A DNA stretch of 64,000 nt from Roseinatronobacter bogoriensis DSM 18756 (GTDB taxonomy: Bacteria > Pseudomonadota > Alphaproteobacteria > Rhodobacterales > Rhodobacteraceae). The position numbers and the translations under genes are program-made. Shown in pieces: positions 53,641 through 62,434 of this stretch. The DNA is taken from positions 124,001-188,000 of the forward strand of contig NZ_SORN01000002.1 in assembly GCF_004366635.1 (NCBI RefSeq). The letters are read 5' to 3'. A model generated the notes under the pieces. That model was given only the letters and a program-made list of their open reading frames with translations, did no database searches and was not told where the DNA came from. Numbering within the stretch: position 1 is the stretch's first letter; each line of letters begins with the position of its first letter.

Positions 53641-54789
53641 TCAGCTATTGCTTGCAAGCTCTGGTGCCGGGGTTAGGTCACGGCCCCATTTATCCAGGAT
53701 CATTTCCTGATAATGCTGCCATGCAGATGCAATCTTTGGGCTAAGTGACTGGCGCGCTTGCCATTTGGACAAGGTGCGCAGGTCGCTGCGCGCCTCTTGC
53801 GGCCTTGCCATTGTGTCGGCCCAAGACAGCCCCAGTTGCGCAAGACAGGGTTCAACGATTGCCTGTGGACTGGCCGCCATCTGGTCAAGCTCGATCACAC
53901 GCCATTGCGCACCCGCACGCTGGCGCCATGCATCTGTCAATTTGCTGTAGCGATGGTAATGCGCCCACAGGGTCGGGAAATCGGTGCTGTAGGCGTGGCC
54001 CTGACCGAAGTCATTGCGAAAACAACTCCAGCACACGGCGAGTGGCAGGCGCTGCGTCTCCAGCACCAGCGCATCGGGAAAGATCATCGGGATCAGCCAG
54101 CCAAGCCAGTAATTTTCTGGCATCTTATCCACGACAACGGCGGACCCTTGCGCCAATGGCATCACCTCTGCCAGATAGGCCGCGCGCAGCGCCAGCAGTC
54201 TGTCATGGGTCAGGGTCTGGATGAAGCGCGGCAGGTTCGGCTCAATAGCCTGCAAAGCTCGCCCCAAGGCAGTCATTTCACCGACTGAGCAAATCTCTGG
54301 ATGCTGCCCCAGAACCTGCGCCAGAACAGAACTGCCGGAACGTGGCATTCCGACGATGAAGACAAAGCGCGGGGCAACCGGACCAAGCTGAAGGTGCGGT
54401 GCATTTGCGACCGCTGCCAAGGTTGCAGCAACAAGTTGCTCTTGTGTGGCCGCGTTGAACTGGACGGGTTTGAGAGCGTTGGCGCGTAGAAACGCTGTAA
54501 ATGCGGCTTCATGCGCGCCAATATCATCCAGCCCTTTGCCAAGCATGAACTGCACCTGGCTGGCCAGAACCGGAGGCAGGCGTGTATCGCGCGCGAAGGC
54601 GCGCAGTCGCGCCAGAACCTTGTCGTCAGGCGTTACTTTTGTGATCGACATATAGGTTTGCAAAGCGCCGATCACACCGGGGTCATGGGCGAAAATACGC
54701 AGACACAGCGCGCGCGCGGCATCGAATTCGCCTTTCGATGCCAGCGCTTGCGCCTGTTCCAGCGCGGACTTTACGTCTGCTGCCAGCAT
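53641..54789 (-). CDS. TPR-containing sulfotransferase family protein
   Basis: A 382-residue protein with N-terminal helical repeats (~1-115; ALEQAQALASKGEFDAARAL), then a Sulfotransfer_3-like domain. The PAPS 5'-phosphosulfate loop is FIVGMPRSGSSVLAQVL (near 147-163), and the later DKMPENYWLGWLIPMIFPDALVLETQRLP holds the 3'-phosphate site. The bacterial acceptor is unknown. It is separate from the glycan region but is a second likely PAPS user. Confidence 0.85.
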   Translation of the reverse strand: MLAADVKSALEQAQALASKGEFDAARALCLRIFAHDPGVIGALQTYMSITKVTPDDKVLARLRAFARDTRLPPVLASQVQFMLGKGLDDIGAHEAAFTAFLRANALKPVQFNAATQEQLVAATLAAVANAPHLQLGPVAPRFVFIVGMPRSGSSVLAQVLGQHPEICSVGEMTALGRALQAIEPNLPRFIQTLTHDRLLALRAAYLAEVMPLAQGSAVVVDKMPENYWLGWLIPMIFPDALVLETQRLPLAVCWSCFRNDFGQGHAYSTDFPTLWAHYHRYSKLTDAWRQRAGAQWRVIELDQMAASPQAIVEPCLAQLGLSWADTMARPQEARSDLRTLSKWQARQSLSPKIASAWQHYQEMILDKWGRDLTPAPELASNS

Positions 54790-54848
54790 AAGATGAATGG
54801 AACCTTAATTAAATGAAATCAGTTAGATGAGGTCCGTCGTTAAGTTTT

Positions 54849-54870
54849 TCTGGCGGACTCATCCGCCAGA
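54849..54870. repeat. Perfect 9-bp hairpin over the mltB stop codon
   Basis: TCTGGCGGA (54849-54857) and TCCGCCAGA (54862-54870) flank a 4-base loop that contains part of the TGA stop of the first transglycosylase gene. It is followed by A residues, not T, on that gene's strand, so it is not a classic terminator. Confidence 0.55.
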
Positions 54871-56106
54871 TCGCAATTGCTCCAGCATGGCGCGCGAAGG
54901 TTGGCCAGTGACGGACTGCCCGCGGGCTTGCTGCCATGCGCGTATGGCGGCCTCCGAATTTGGCCCGATCACACCGTCTGCACCTTGGGTGTCAAACCCG
55001 GCCTGTGTCAGGCGGCGCTGGATTTCCTGCCGATCGCCGACACGCAGCCCGAACCGGTCGGGTTGGAAATCGCCACGAATGGGGCCGCCGCCGCGCAATC
55101 TGTCGGAAAGGTGCCCAATACCAATGACATAAAACTCAGAGTTATTGTAACGTGTGAGGGTCGTGAAATTGCTGAACGTCATGAAGGCAGGCCCGCGCGG
55201 GCCATCGGGGATGATGACTGACGCCGCGCCATGATCCGTGACGGGCCGCCCGTCCATGTCGCGTACACCCGCGCTTGTCCATGCCGCGACCGAGCGTGTA
55301 GACCCGCGCCCGGTGCTGCCCATGTCAAAGCCATCAGGCAGGCGCACTTCCACACCCCAGGGCCGTCCACGTCGCCAGCCCATCCGGGAGAGGTAATTTG
55401 CCGCTGAAGCCAGCGCATCGCTGGGGTCTTCCGACCAGATGTCGCGCCGCCCGTTACCTGTAAAGTCAACGGCATATTCCTGATACGTGGTCGGAATGAA
55501 TTGGGTATGGCCCATTGCGCCCGCCCATGACCCGCGCAGATTGGCGGCGCTGGTGTCGCCGCGCTGCAAGATGCGCAAGGCGGCTATCAGTTGCGATTCA
55601 AAGAACGCGCCGCGCCGCCCCTCGAAAGCCAGCGTTGCCAGCGCGGAAATAACCGGAACATCGCCGCGTTCGGTGCCGTAGCGCGATTCCAGCCCCCAGA
55701 TTGCAGTAATGACTTCGGCCTCGACATCATAGCGTGCCTCAATGGCGCGTAGGGTGCTGGCATGGCGCGACAGCGCCGCGCGCCCGCCCGCCAGCCGTTC
55801 TGGCGAGACAGCGATGCCAAGATAATCCTCCAGCGTGCGGGTGAATTCTGCCTGTCGGCGGTCGCGTGCGATCACATCGGGCAAGAATCCCGCGTTGTTC
55901 AGGGCTGGTTCTACAATAGAGGCAGGTATTCCGGCGCTGGTCGCGCGGGTCTGAAACTGTTGCTTCCAGCTATCGAAAGCGGGGTTTGCCTGCGCCCGCA
56001 TCGGGGCGGGTCGAGCCGGCGCGCTCATCGGTGCGCCGCCGCCCATACAGGCAGACAAGGAAAGGGCCGAAAGCCCAAGTAAACAAAACCGTCTGGAAAG
56101 ATACAT
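54859..56106 (-). CDS. mltB: Lytic murein transglycosylase B-type lipoprotein with peptidoglycan-binding domain, copy 1
   Basis: A 415-residue outer-membrane lipoprotein. It has signal and lipobox LSALSLSAC (Cys20), an MltB/GH103 catalytic domain (~45-335) with catalytic E140 in AIWGLESRYG and GAMGHTQFIPTTY, and a C-terminal peptidoglycan-binding domain (~352-412). It cleaves the MurNAc-GlcNAc bond, giving anhydro-muropeptides. It is divergent from a close paralogue 168 bases away. Confidence 0.93.
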   Translation of the reverse strand: MYLSRRFCLLGLSALSLSACMGGGAPMSAPARPAPMRAQANPAFDSWKQQFQTRATSAGIPASIVEPALNNAGFLPDVIARDRRQAEFTRTLEDYLGIAVSPERLAGGRAALSRHASTLRAIEARYDVEAEVITAIWGLESRYGTERGDVPVISALATLAFEGRRGAFFESQLIAALRILQRGDTSAANLRGSWAGAMGHTQFIPTTYQEYAVDFTGNGRRDIWSEDPSDALASAANYLSRMGWRRGRPWGVEVRLPDGFDMGSTGRGSTRSVAAWTSAGVRDMDGRPVTDHGAASVIIPDGPRGPAFMTFSNFTTLTRYNNSEFYVIGIGHLSDRLRGGGPIRGDFQPDRFGLRVGDRQEIQRRLTQAGFDTQGADGVIGPNSEAAIRAWQQARGQSVTGQPSRAMLEQLRSGG

Positions 56107-56274
56107 GACACTGCGCGCCCCATTTATGGTGTTTTGGCGACCATATCCGATTGTTCTAGCCCTGTTAAGCGGTGCAAAATCAAAATCGGCAGTATTCCCC
56201 GATCTGGCAGGTTTGGTGCTTGGTTTGAGGCATCGCGGCAGGTAGCATCTGGCAATCTGATCGGGAGTGTTCTG

Positions 56275-57501
56275 ATGTCGCGTGTTGTGTTGCTGGTGCT
56301 GTCCTTGTCCTTACCGGGATGTGTGGCTGCAAATGTCGAAACCTCGCCGCGGCCAGAGGCGCGGGCGGAAACGAGGGCGTCGGCACCCACGGGCGATTTC
56401 GGGGTCTGGCTGGTCGGGTTTGATGCGCGCGCGAGGGCCGCAGGCATTTCACAAGCGACCCTGTCGCAGGCTCGTCCACAAATGCGCTACTTGCCCCAGA
56501 CCATAACCCTGGACCGGCGGCAAAGCGAGTTCGGCGCGCGGATATGGGATTATCTGGACAGCGCTGTGACAACGGCCCGAATTTCGCAAGGACAAGCGGC
56601 GATGCGCCAGCATTCCGGCTTGCTGTCACGGATCGAGGCACGCTTTGGTGTGCCACCTGAAGTGGTTGTTGCCATCTGGGGGATCGAGACATCTTTCGGT
56701 GCGAATCGTGGCAACACGCCGACCCTTGCCACGCTTGCAACCCTTGCCAAGGACGGTCGGCGCGGCGCGTATTTCGAAGAGCAGTTGATAGATGCGCTGA
56801 AGATCGTGCAGGCGGGCGATATCAGCCCGCAAGCGATGATCGGATCATGGGCGGGGGCGTTTGGACACACGCAATTCATGCCCTCCAGCTATCTGACCTA
56901 TGCGGTAGACTTCAATGGTAATGGGCGGCGTGATGTCTGGGGCAATGACCCTTCGGATGCACTGGCATCAGCGGCAAATTATCTGGCGCAGCGCGGCTGG
57001 ACGCGCGGGCAGCCTTGGGCGGTAGAGGTCAGTTTGCCAAGTGGTTTTGATCTGGGCACAACCGGCCAGCGCCAGAGTGCAGAGGCATGGGGCAGGGCGG
57101 GGTTACGCCCTGCGGCCGGGGGCGCGCTTGCTTCGGGCATGTCGCGTCTGATCTTGCCCGGTGGTGCGCGCGGCCCCGCATTTCTGGCCTATGCCAATTA
57201 TGATGTGCTGAAGGAATACAACATCTCTGACGCCTATGTGCTGGCATTGGGGCATCTGTCGGATCGTCTGCGCGGGGCGGGGGCCTTGCGTGGGCAGTGG
57301 CCGCGTGGCGACCGCGCGCTAAGCCTGTCCGAACGCACAGAATTGCAGCGCAGGCTGAATGCGCTGGGTCATGATACAGGCGGCATAGACGGGCGCATTG
57401 GTCCCGCAACTGTCGCGGCGGTGCAGGCATGGCAGCGGTCGGCGGGTATTCCGCCTGATGGTTATGTCAATGCCGACCTGCTGGCACGATTGCGAAACTG
57501 A
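56275..57501 (+). CDS. Lytic murein transglycosylase B-type lipoprotein with peptidoglycan-binding domain, copy 2
   Basis: A 408-residue paralogue of the divergent neighbour. Its lipobox is LSLPGC (Cys16), and catalytic E138 lies in AIWGIETSFG, with GAFGHTQFMPSSY. The C-terminal peptidoglycan-binding domain (~347-405) has LNALGHDTGGIDGRIGPAT. GGGAG lies 8 bases before ATG 56275. The frame is open upstream to 56134 but lacks a signal there. The two copies differ enough to suggest distinct regulation or substrates. Confidence 0.92.
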   Translation: MSRVVLLVLSLSLPGCVAANVETSPRPEARAETRASAPTGDFGVWLVGFDARARAAGISQATLSQARPQMRYLPQTITLDRRQSEFGARIWDYLDSAVTTARISQGQAAMRQHSGLLSRIEARFGVPPEVVVAIWGIETSFGANRGNTPTLATLATLAKDGRRGAYFEEQLIDALKIVQAGDISPQAMIGSWAGAFGHTQFMPSSYLTYAVDFNGNGRRDVWGNDPSDALASAANYLAQRGWTRGQPWAVEVSLPSGFDLGTTGQRQSAEAWGRAGLRPAAGGALASGMSRLILPGGARGPAFLAYANYDVLKEYNISDAYVLALGHLSDRLRGAGALRGQWPRGDRALSLSERTELQRRLNALGHDTGGIDGRIGPATVAAVQAWQRSAGIPPDGYVNADLLARLRN

Positions 57502-57515
57502 ACGCGCTTGTTGCA

Positions 57516-57824
57516 TCAGCGCATAGCGCGCGGGCTGGGGCGCGTTGCCGTATTCGCGGGGGTGGCTGCCGGGTGACACGCCCCCCAGATTAGGCTGGCA
57601 TCGCGCGCGATGCAGCGTGCTTCAAGCTCCGAGAGCAATGCGCATGCGCGCCCCTTGTCGCCGCCAGCGCGCAGCAACGCTGCTTTCCAGTGTTTGAGCA
57701 CCGATTTCGCACTCCAGGGCAAGATCGCGGTTGCAAGCCATTGGCGCAATTCACGTGGAAGCTGGTCAAACTGCGCCATGGGAGAGTGCCTGCGGCCCAA
57801 TCTGGTCTTGATATTGCGTGCCAT
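57516..57824 (-). CDS. DUF6525 family small protein
   Basis: A 102-residue basic protein. The segment MAQFDQLPRELRQWLATAILPWSAKSVLKHW followed by ALLSELEARCIARDASLIWG fits the DUF6525 family of Rhodobacterales, function unknown. It lies 3 bases after the COG0523 GTPase gene on the same strand, so it is probably its operon partner. Its own start may be the internal Met at residue 16. Confidence 0.7.
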   Translation of the reverse strand: MARNIKTRLGRRHSPMAQFDQLPRELRQWLATAILPWSAKSVLKHWKAALLRAGGDKGRACALLSELEARCIARDASLIWGACHPAATPANTATRPSPRAMR

Positions 57825-57827
57825 CCT

Positions 57828-59039
57828 TTACGCGACCTTGCGCTGGCCCCATTGCGGGAAGGGGTCCGCAAGCTCTGTCCAGTTCTGGGGGGTGAATTCT
57901 GTGGCGTCGATCAGGCAGGCATCCAGCGCGGCTGTAATCGCGGCCTTGTCCATTCCTGCTCCGATAAAGACCAGCTCCTGCCTGCGGTCACCCCAAGGCT
58001 CCACCCAGTTTTCGCGCATTTTCGCCAAAGCTTCGGGATGGTCAGGCCAGCGCTCTTGCGGGACGGCGGCCCACCACCCCCCAAGCGGCGCCACGCTGGA
58101 CATGGCGCCCGCAAGCGAGAATTCGGCGACCCAGTTGGGTCGGGTCGCCACCCAGAAATGCCCTTTGGCGCGGATCACACCGGGCAGATCGCCATTCAGG
58201 ACATCATGCACCTTTGCAGGGTCAAAGGGCTGGCGTGCGCGATAGACGAAACTGGACACGCCGTATTCCTCTGTCTCGGGGATATGATCGGCAAACCCGT
58301 AAAGCTCTTTGGCCCAAAGCGGGTGTTCATGGGCTGTCTCGAAATCGAACAGGCCGGTGTCAAAAATGCGCGCGGCATCGACGCGTGATTGGTCCGTCTC
58401 GATCAGTTGGGCATCGGGGTTAAGGGCCTTGATGATCTTGCGCGCGGCATCCGTACGCTCGCGCCCGGCATCACTGACCTTGTTGAGCAGAATGACGTCG
58501 GCAAATTCAATCTGCTCGGTCAGCAAATTGACAAGGCTGCGCTCATCCTCATCGCCCAGTGTTTCCCCCCGGTCTGACAGGAAGTCATGGCTGGAGAAAT
58601 CCTTGAGCAGATTAACCGCGTCCACGACTGTAACCATCGTGTCCAGCCGCGCCACATCCATCAGGCTGTCGCCTGCTTCATCCCGAAACTCGAAAGTCGC
58701 AGCCACGGGCAAGGGTTCGGAAATGCCAGTTGATTCGATGAGAAGATAGTCAAACCGCCCTTCAGCAGCCAGTCTGCGCACCTCGGCCAGCAGGTCGTCG
58801 CGCAGGGTGCAGCAAATGCAGCCATTGGACATTTCAACCAGCTTTTCTTCGCCGCGCTTTAAATCCACGCCGGCTGCGATCAGGTCGGCATCAATATTCA
58901 CTTCGGACATGTCATTGACGATGACTGCAACGCGCCGCCCATCGCGGTTATTCAGCACATGGTTGAGAAGGGTGGTTTTTCCAGCGCCCAGAAAACCGGA
59001 CAGAACCGTTACGGGCAGACGCGGGGCGGATGTGTTCAT
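57828..59039 (-). CDS. COG0523-family zinc metallochaperone GTPase (ZigA/CobW-like)
   Basis: A 403-residue G3E GTPase. It has P-loop SGFLGAGKTTLLNH, the zinc-binding C-x-C-C in NGCICCTLRDDL, ESTGISEPLPVA, and NKVSD as the guanine motif. The C-terminal CobW_C-like domain contains KGHFWVATRP. Members of this group deliver zinc to client proteins under zinc limitation. A palindromic Zur-like site lies directly upstream, which supports the zinc rather than the cobalamin role. ATG 59039 has AAAGG before it. Confidence 0.92.
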   Translation of the reverse strand: MNTSAPRLPVTVLSGFLGAGKTTLLNHVLNNRDGRRVAVIVNDMSEVNIDADLIAAGVDLKRGEEKLVEMSNGCICCTLRDDLLAEVRRLAAEGRFDYLLIESTGISEPLPVAATFEFRDEAGDSLMDVARLDTMVTVVDAVNLLKDFSSHDFLSDRGETLGDEDERSLVNLLTEQIEFADVILLNKVSDAGRERTDAARKIIKALNPDAQLIETDQSRVDAARIFDTGLFDFETAHEHPLWAKELYGFADHIPETEEYGVSSFVYRARQPFDPAKVHDVLNGDLPGVIRAKGHFWVATRPNWVAEFSLAGAMSSVAPLGGWWAAVPQERWPDHPEALAKMRENWVEPWGDRRQELVFIGAGMDKAAITAALDACLIDATEFTPQNWTELADPFPQWGQRKVA

Positions 59040-59055
59040 GTCGGCACCTTTTAAA

Positions 59056-59072
59056 ATGATATAACATAACAT
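59056..59072. promoter_or_regulatory. Candidate Zur operator upstream of the zinc GTPase
   Basis: ATGATATAACATAACAT is an imperfect AT-rich palindrome (12 of 17 positions match its reverse complement), resembling the TGTTATAACA-type boxes of Zur. It lies 17 bases before the ATG, where it could cover the promoter. Regulator identity is inferred from the gene family and motif. Confidence 0.6.
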
Positions 59073-59105
59073 TTAAAGGGCGTGTGGCGTGGGCGCAAGG
59101 GGGCC

Positions 59106-59140
59106 AAAGCAAAAAGCGCGCGCCGGGCTGGGCGCGCGCT
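59106..59140 (-). terminator. Rho-independent terminator of the class I aldolase gene
   Basis: AGCGCGCGCC (59115-59124) and GGCGCGCGCT (59131-59140) form a perfect 10-bp stem with a 6-base loop. On the minus strand it is followed by TTTTGCTTT. It lies 26 bases past the aldolase stop and insulates the zinc GTPase gene. Confidence 0.88.
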
Positions 59141-59166
59141 GAGAAACCGGGCAATGGAAAGCAGGG

Positions 59167-60096
59167 TTACGCCTTGCCCTTGTAGATATCGACCAGCTTG
59201 GCCAGCATCGACAGCGCTTCATCCCGTGGGCGCTGAAAGCTGTTGCGCCCGATGATCGAGCCATTACCACCACCATCGCGAATAGCGCGGGCATCGTCAT
59301 AAACCGAATCTGCGCCCTTCTTCGCGCCGCCGGAAAATACAACAATACGCCGGCCATTGAAGCTGGACTGCATGCAATGCTTCACGCGCGCAGCCTGAGT
59401 GGCGATGTCGATCTGCTGATCTTCATAAACCTTCTTCGCCTCGGGCAGCATCAGATGATCGGTCGAGAGCTTGATCTTGATGATATGCGCGCCCAACAGC
59501 GCCGCGATTTGTGCGGCATAGGCTGCAACGTCAATACCTGTCTCGCCATCCTTGGTGATCGCCTCGCCGCGCGGATAAGACCAGATCACGGTCGCAATGC
59601 CCTTTGCAGCAGCTTCCTCGCGCATGGCCGAGATTTCCTCGAACATGTCCAAGGCGCAATCGCTGCCGGGATAGATGGTGAACCCGATTGCTGCGCAGCC
59701 CAGACGCAGCGCATCATCGACAGAGCCGGTGATCGCCTGATTCTTGCCAGCCGTGTCGGACATGAGCGAATTGGCGCTGTTGACCTTCAGAATGGTCGGG
59801 ATCTGGCCTGCATAGGTATCGGCACCAGCCTCGATCATTCCAAGCGGCGCGGCATAGGCGTTCAACCCTGCATCGAGGGCGAGTTGATAGTGATAATGCG
59901 GGTCATAAGCGGCGGGGTTGGCCGCAAAGGTACGGGCGGGGCCATGTTCGAATCCCTGATCGACAGGAAGGATGATCATCTTGCCCGTCCCGCCCAGCTT
60001 GCCCTGCATCAGCATGCGGCACAGATTGGCTTTCACGCCGGGGGTTTCGCCCTCGTAATTTGCGAGTATCTTTTGAACGATGCGGGTAGCGCGCAT
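59167..60096 (-). CDS. Class I fructose-bisphosphate aldolase (DhnA/FbaB type)
   Basis: A 309-residue cytosolic TIM-barrel aldolase. Early residues MIILPVDQGFEHGPARTF and the later AAIGFTIYPGSD, VIWSYPRGEAITKDG and IIKIKLSTDHLML follow the archaeal-type class I aldolase. The Schiff-base Lys is presumably in the IIKIKL strand. It cleaves fructose-1,6-bisphosphate in glycolysis or builds it in gluconeogenesis. The mobile element starts upstream of its promoter region. Confidence 0.93.
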   Translation of the reverse strand: MRATRIVQKILANYEGETPGVKANLCRMLMQGKLGGTGKMIILPVDQGFEHGPARTFAANPAAYDPHYHYQLALDAGLNAYAAPLGMIEAGADTYAGQIPTILKVNSANSLMSDTAGKNQAITGSVDDALRLGCAAIGFTIYPGSDCALDMFEEISAMREEAAAKGIATVIWSYPRGEAITKDGETGIDVAAYAAQIAALLGAHIIKIKLSTDHLMLPEAKKVYEDQQIDIATQAARVKHCMQSSFNGRRIVVFSGGAKKGADSVYDDARAIRDGGGNGSIIGRNSFQRPRDEALSMLAKLVDIYKGKA

Positions 60097-60311
60097 TCTG
60101 GTTCTCCTGTCCGGTGGTTGTTTTCAGGCAGGGTTAATCTGCTGCTTGTGGCGAAACAATGACGAAGGCGCACCTTCGCGCTCAAGATAGCGCAAACACT
60201 GACTCGAAAAGCAAAAAATCAACAAAACCGCAGCGCGTAGGCGCAGCTCACAATCTAGGCTAGTATGTCATGAGTTGGAGCGGGTGAAGGCGTTCCAACC
60301 GGGGTAAAGTG

Positions 60312-60402
60312 CTGTAACATGCAGTGTCATAATTCATTGAAATTGCTTACTTTCTGAAAATGCTTGTCGCTTCCTGTTGCATCCTGTAACACCCAATGTT
60401 AT
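60312..60402. repeat. Two copies of a CTGTAACA-n5-TGTnAT motif upstream of the integrase
   Basis: Copies at 60312-60330 and 60384-60402 share CTGTAACA, then five variable bases, then TGTCAT or TGTTAT, and each is itself a weak inverted repeat (AACA/TGTT). The starts are 72 bases apart. They could be integrase arm-type sites or a regulator site. Confidence 0.5.
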
Positions 60403-60442
60403 CTTTTTTGTGGGGTATGATTGCGGGTGCAATTTGCCGTGT

Positions 60443-60467
60443 TGGAGTTGAAAGGCGGAATCGAACC
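60443..60467 (-). other. tRNA 3'-end-like sequence, candidate attachment core
   Basis: Read on the minus strand this stretch contains, at tRNA spacing, the end of a T stem (GG), loop TTCGATT, T-stem 3' arm CCGCC, a 7-base acceptor arm TTTCAAC, discriminator T and CCA. The expected 5' half of the T stem is broken exactly at the integrase ATG. The tRNA identity was not recognised, and coincidence is possible. Confidence 0.4.
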
Positions 60468-61781
60468 ATGCCGAAGAAAGCAAGAGAGCTATCAGCTAAG
60501 GAAGTGCGCGACCTGAAGCACCCCGGCAAAGGCCGCAACGTGGTGTTTCCTGTTGGGGGCGTTGCTGGCCTTCTGTTGCAGATCACACCGACCGGCGCGC
60601 GATCTTGGTTGATGCGCACGACAGTTGGAAGCCGCCGCAGGGATATCGGGCTTGGGGGCTTTCCAGATGTGACGCTTGCACAGGCGCGAGAGCGGGCCAG
60701 AGAGGCCAAGGACGCGATCAGGCAGGGCATTGACCCTGTAGAGCAAAGGAAGGCCGCACGCGCGGCGCTGGTGGCCGCACAGGCGCGGGGGCTGACCTTC
60801 AAACAGGCTTGGGAACGGTTTTCAGCGCAGAAGGTGAAAGAGTTTTCAACAGACCGCTACAGGGGCCAATGGAAAGCAACCGTTGAAACATACGCCTTGC
60901 CGGAACTAGGCAAGATGCTGGTCGCGGATATCACGTTGCAGGATATCTTGCGCGTATTGCAGCCCCTTTGGGATGACAAGACCGTAACCGCAGTGAAGGT
61001 GCGGGAACGTGTTGAAAAGACATTGGCATGGGCAACGGTAAACGGTCATCGAGAAGGGCCGAACCCTGCTGCATGGCGCGGCAATCTGGAAATGGTGCTG
61101 ACAGCCCCTTCCAAGGTTTCAGGCGCAAAGAATTATCCCGCATTGCAGATTGATGACGCAGGGCGCTGGTGGCAGGCATTGCAGGCGCGTGAAGGTATGG
61201 GCGCAAGGGCGCTGGCCTTCCAAGCATTGACCGCTACACGATCCGGCGCGATCCGCTTTGCGACATGGGATGAAATCGACCTTTCAAAGCGTCTTTGGAC
61301 GATCCAGCCGGGGCGGCAATCGTCAAAGATACCCGCAAACGAGAGTGCAAAGCGCATTCCCCTGACTGATGACATGGTGGCCTTGCTGGAAGCCCTGCCA
61401 AAGGCGCAGGGCAGTGATCTAGTATTCTGGGCACCCAAAGGCGGCGCGCTATCGGATGCTACCTTGGCAAAGGTTATGCGCACGATCCATGAGGCCGATC
61501 AGAAGGCGGGCGGCAAGGGCTATGTGGACGCCGCGACAGGTGAAGCCGCAGTGCCACACGGGCTGCGCAGTTGCTTTAGATCGTGGGTTGCAGAGCGCAC
61601 GGGCTTTGATGCTGACATGGCCGAAATCGCGCTGTTTCATAAGGTGGGATCGAAGGTGCAACAGGCTTATGACCGATCCGATCAGGTGGATAAGCGGCGC
61701 GGCATGATGCAGGCTTGGGGCGACTTCCTGAATGGGCGGCAAGCTGAAAAAGTGGTGCAGCTACAGGGGGCGCGGGCATGA
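60468..61781 (+). CDS. int: Tyrosine-type site-specific integrase (P4-like, DUF4102 N-terminus)
   Basis: A 437-residue recombinase that inserts and excises the element. The N-terminal DUF4102 arm-binding region (~5-95) includes RRRDIGLGGFPDVTLAQARE. The catalytic domain has R258 (LTATRSGAIRF), H364-x-x-R367 (PHGLRSCFRSW), H391 and nucleophile Y401 (QQAYDRSD). AAAGG stands about 9 bases before ATG 60468. The integrase is the first gene of the element, and the next gene overlaps its stop. Confidence 0.95.
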   Translation: MPKKARELSAKEVRDLKHPGKGRNVVFPVGGVAGLLLQITPTGARSWLMRTTVGSRRRDIGLGGFPDVTLAQARERAREAKDAIRQGIDPVEQRKAARAALVAAQARGLTFKQAWERFSAQKVKEFSTDRYRGQWKATVETYALPELGKMLVADITLQDILRVLQPLWDDKTVTAVKVRERVEKTLAWATVNGHREGPNPAAWRGNLEMVLTAPSKVSGAKNYPALQIDDAGRWWQALQAREGMGARALAFQALTATRSGAIRFATWDEIDLSKRLWTIQPGRQSSKIPANESAKRIPLTDDMVALLEALPKAQGSDLVFWAPKGGALSDATLAKVMRTIHEADQKAGGKGYVDAATGEAAVPHGLRSCFRSWVAERTGFDADMAEIALFHKVGSKVQQAYDRSDQVDKRRGMMQAWGDFLNGRQAEKVVQLQGARA

Positions 61782-62347
61782 GCATTGGCGAAACACGCGG
61801 GACGAAACGCGCTAAATATATCGTTACAGGCGGGGCCGTGCCGGATGTTGCCGCAGATATCGAAGCCTTGCGCCTGAAGTATGATTTGCCGCCTTCATTT
61901 TGGGAAAGCCTCATTCGTCACTTGCAGGACAAATTTACGGTTGGTCTGGTTCAGCGGGTGCAGGGTGATTTTGAAAGACAAATTGAAGCTGTTGAGAATA
62001 GCGCGAAGGAATTCATGGCCGCGTTCACAGCGCTTAACAAGACCAAAGCCGGAAAGAGAATGGCACAGATGGCCGGTCGAGATGTAATCGAAAACCCCGA
62101 ATTTTACCGAGCCATGAAGGCTTTCCAAAACCTTCAGGAAAGACAGGCTTTTGAAGGATATCCCGCCGGATATTTTCGGCAAACTATTCTGGAAATTTCC
62201 ACAATGAAGCCTGAATGGCAGGCAACGGAAATCACACGCTTTTGCGAAGCGCTTGAAGCCATATTTCCGAAGCAAATTTTCCCGCCGGATCGTGAACCAA
62301 CCGCGCGGCGCGATTATGTAAAGAACTGTTTAAAAACAATCGGGTAA
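61778..62347 (+). CDS. Unknown protein of the integrative element
   Basis: A 189-residue, mostly helical, charged protein with no motif recognised and no membrane helix. ATG 61778 overlaps the integrase stop (ATGA), so it is translated with the integrase and may help recombination or its control. The end of the gene is AT-richer than the host genes around it. Confidence 0.75.
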   Translation: MSIGETRGTKRAKYIVTGGAVPDVAADIEALRLKYDLPPSFWESLIRHLQDKFTVGLVQRVQGDFERQIEAVENSAKEFMAAFTALNKTKAGKRMAQMAGRDVIENPEFYRAMKAFQNLQERQAFEGYPAGYFRQTILEISTMKPEWQATEITRFCEALEAIFPKQIFPPDREPTARRDYVKNCLKTIG

Positions 62348-62434
62348 ACTCCATTCTTAATCAGATTAGTTTACCTTTTGAAGCAATAGGTTTTGTGTGA
62401 ATATTAGGATGCATCCGTAACAAAAGGGTGCATT

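Larger units (their letters stand above)
60097..60467. other. Junction region between aldolase gene and integrase, with direct repeats
   Basis: No gene is seen in these 371 bases. The left half holds the aldolase promoter. From about 60300 the DNA becomes AT-richer and carries two copies of a CTGTAACA-n5-TGTnAT motif (60312-60330 and 60384-60402, 72 bases apart). A tRNA-3'-end-like stretch (60443-60467) abuts the integrase ATG. The left boundary of the element is probably in this region. Confidence 0.6.
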
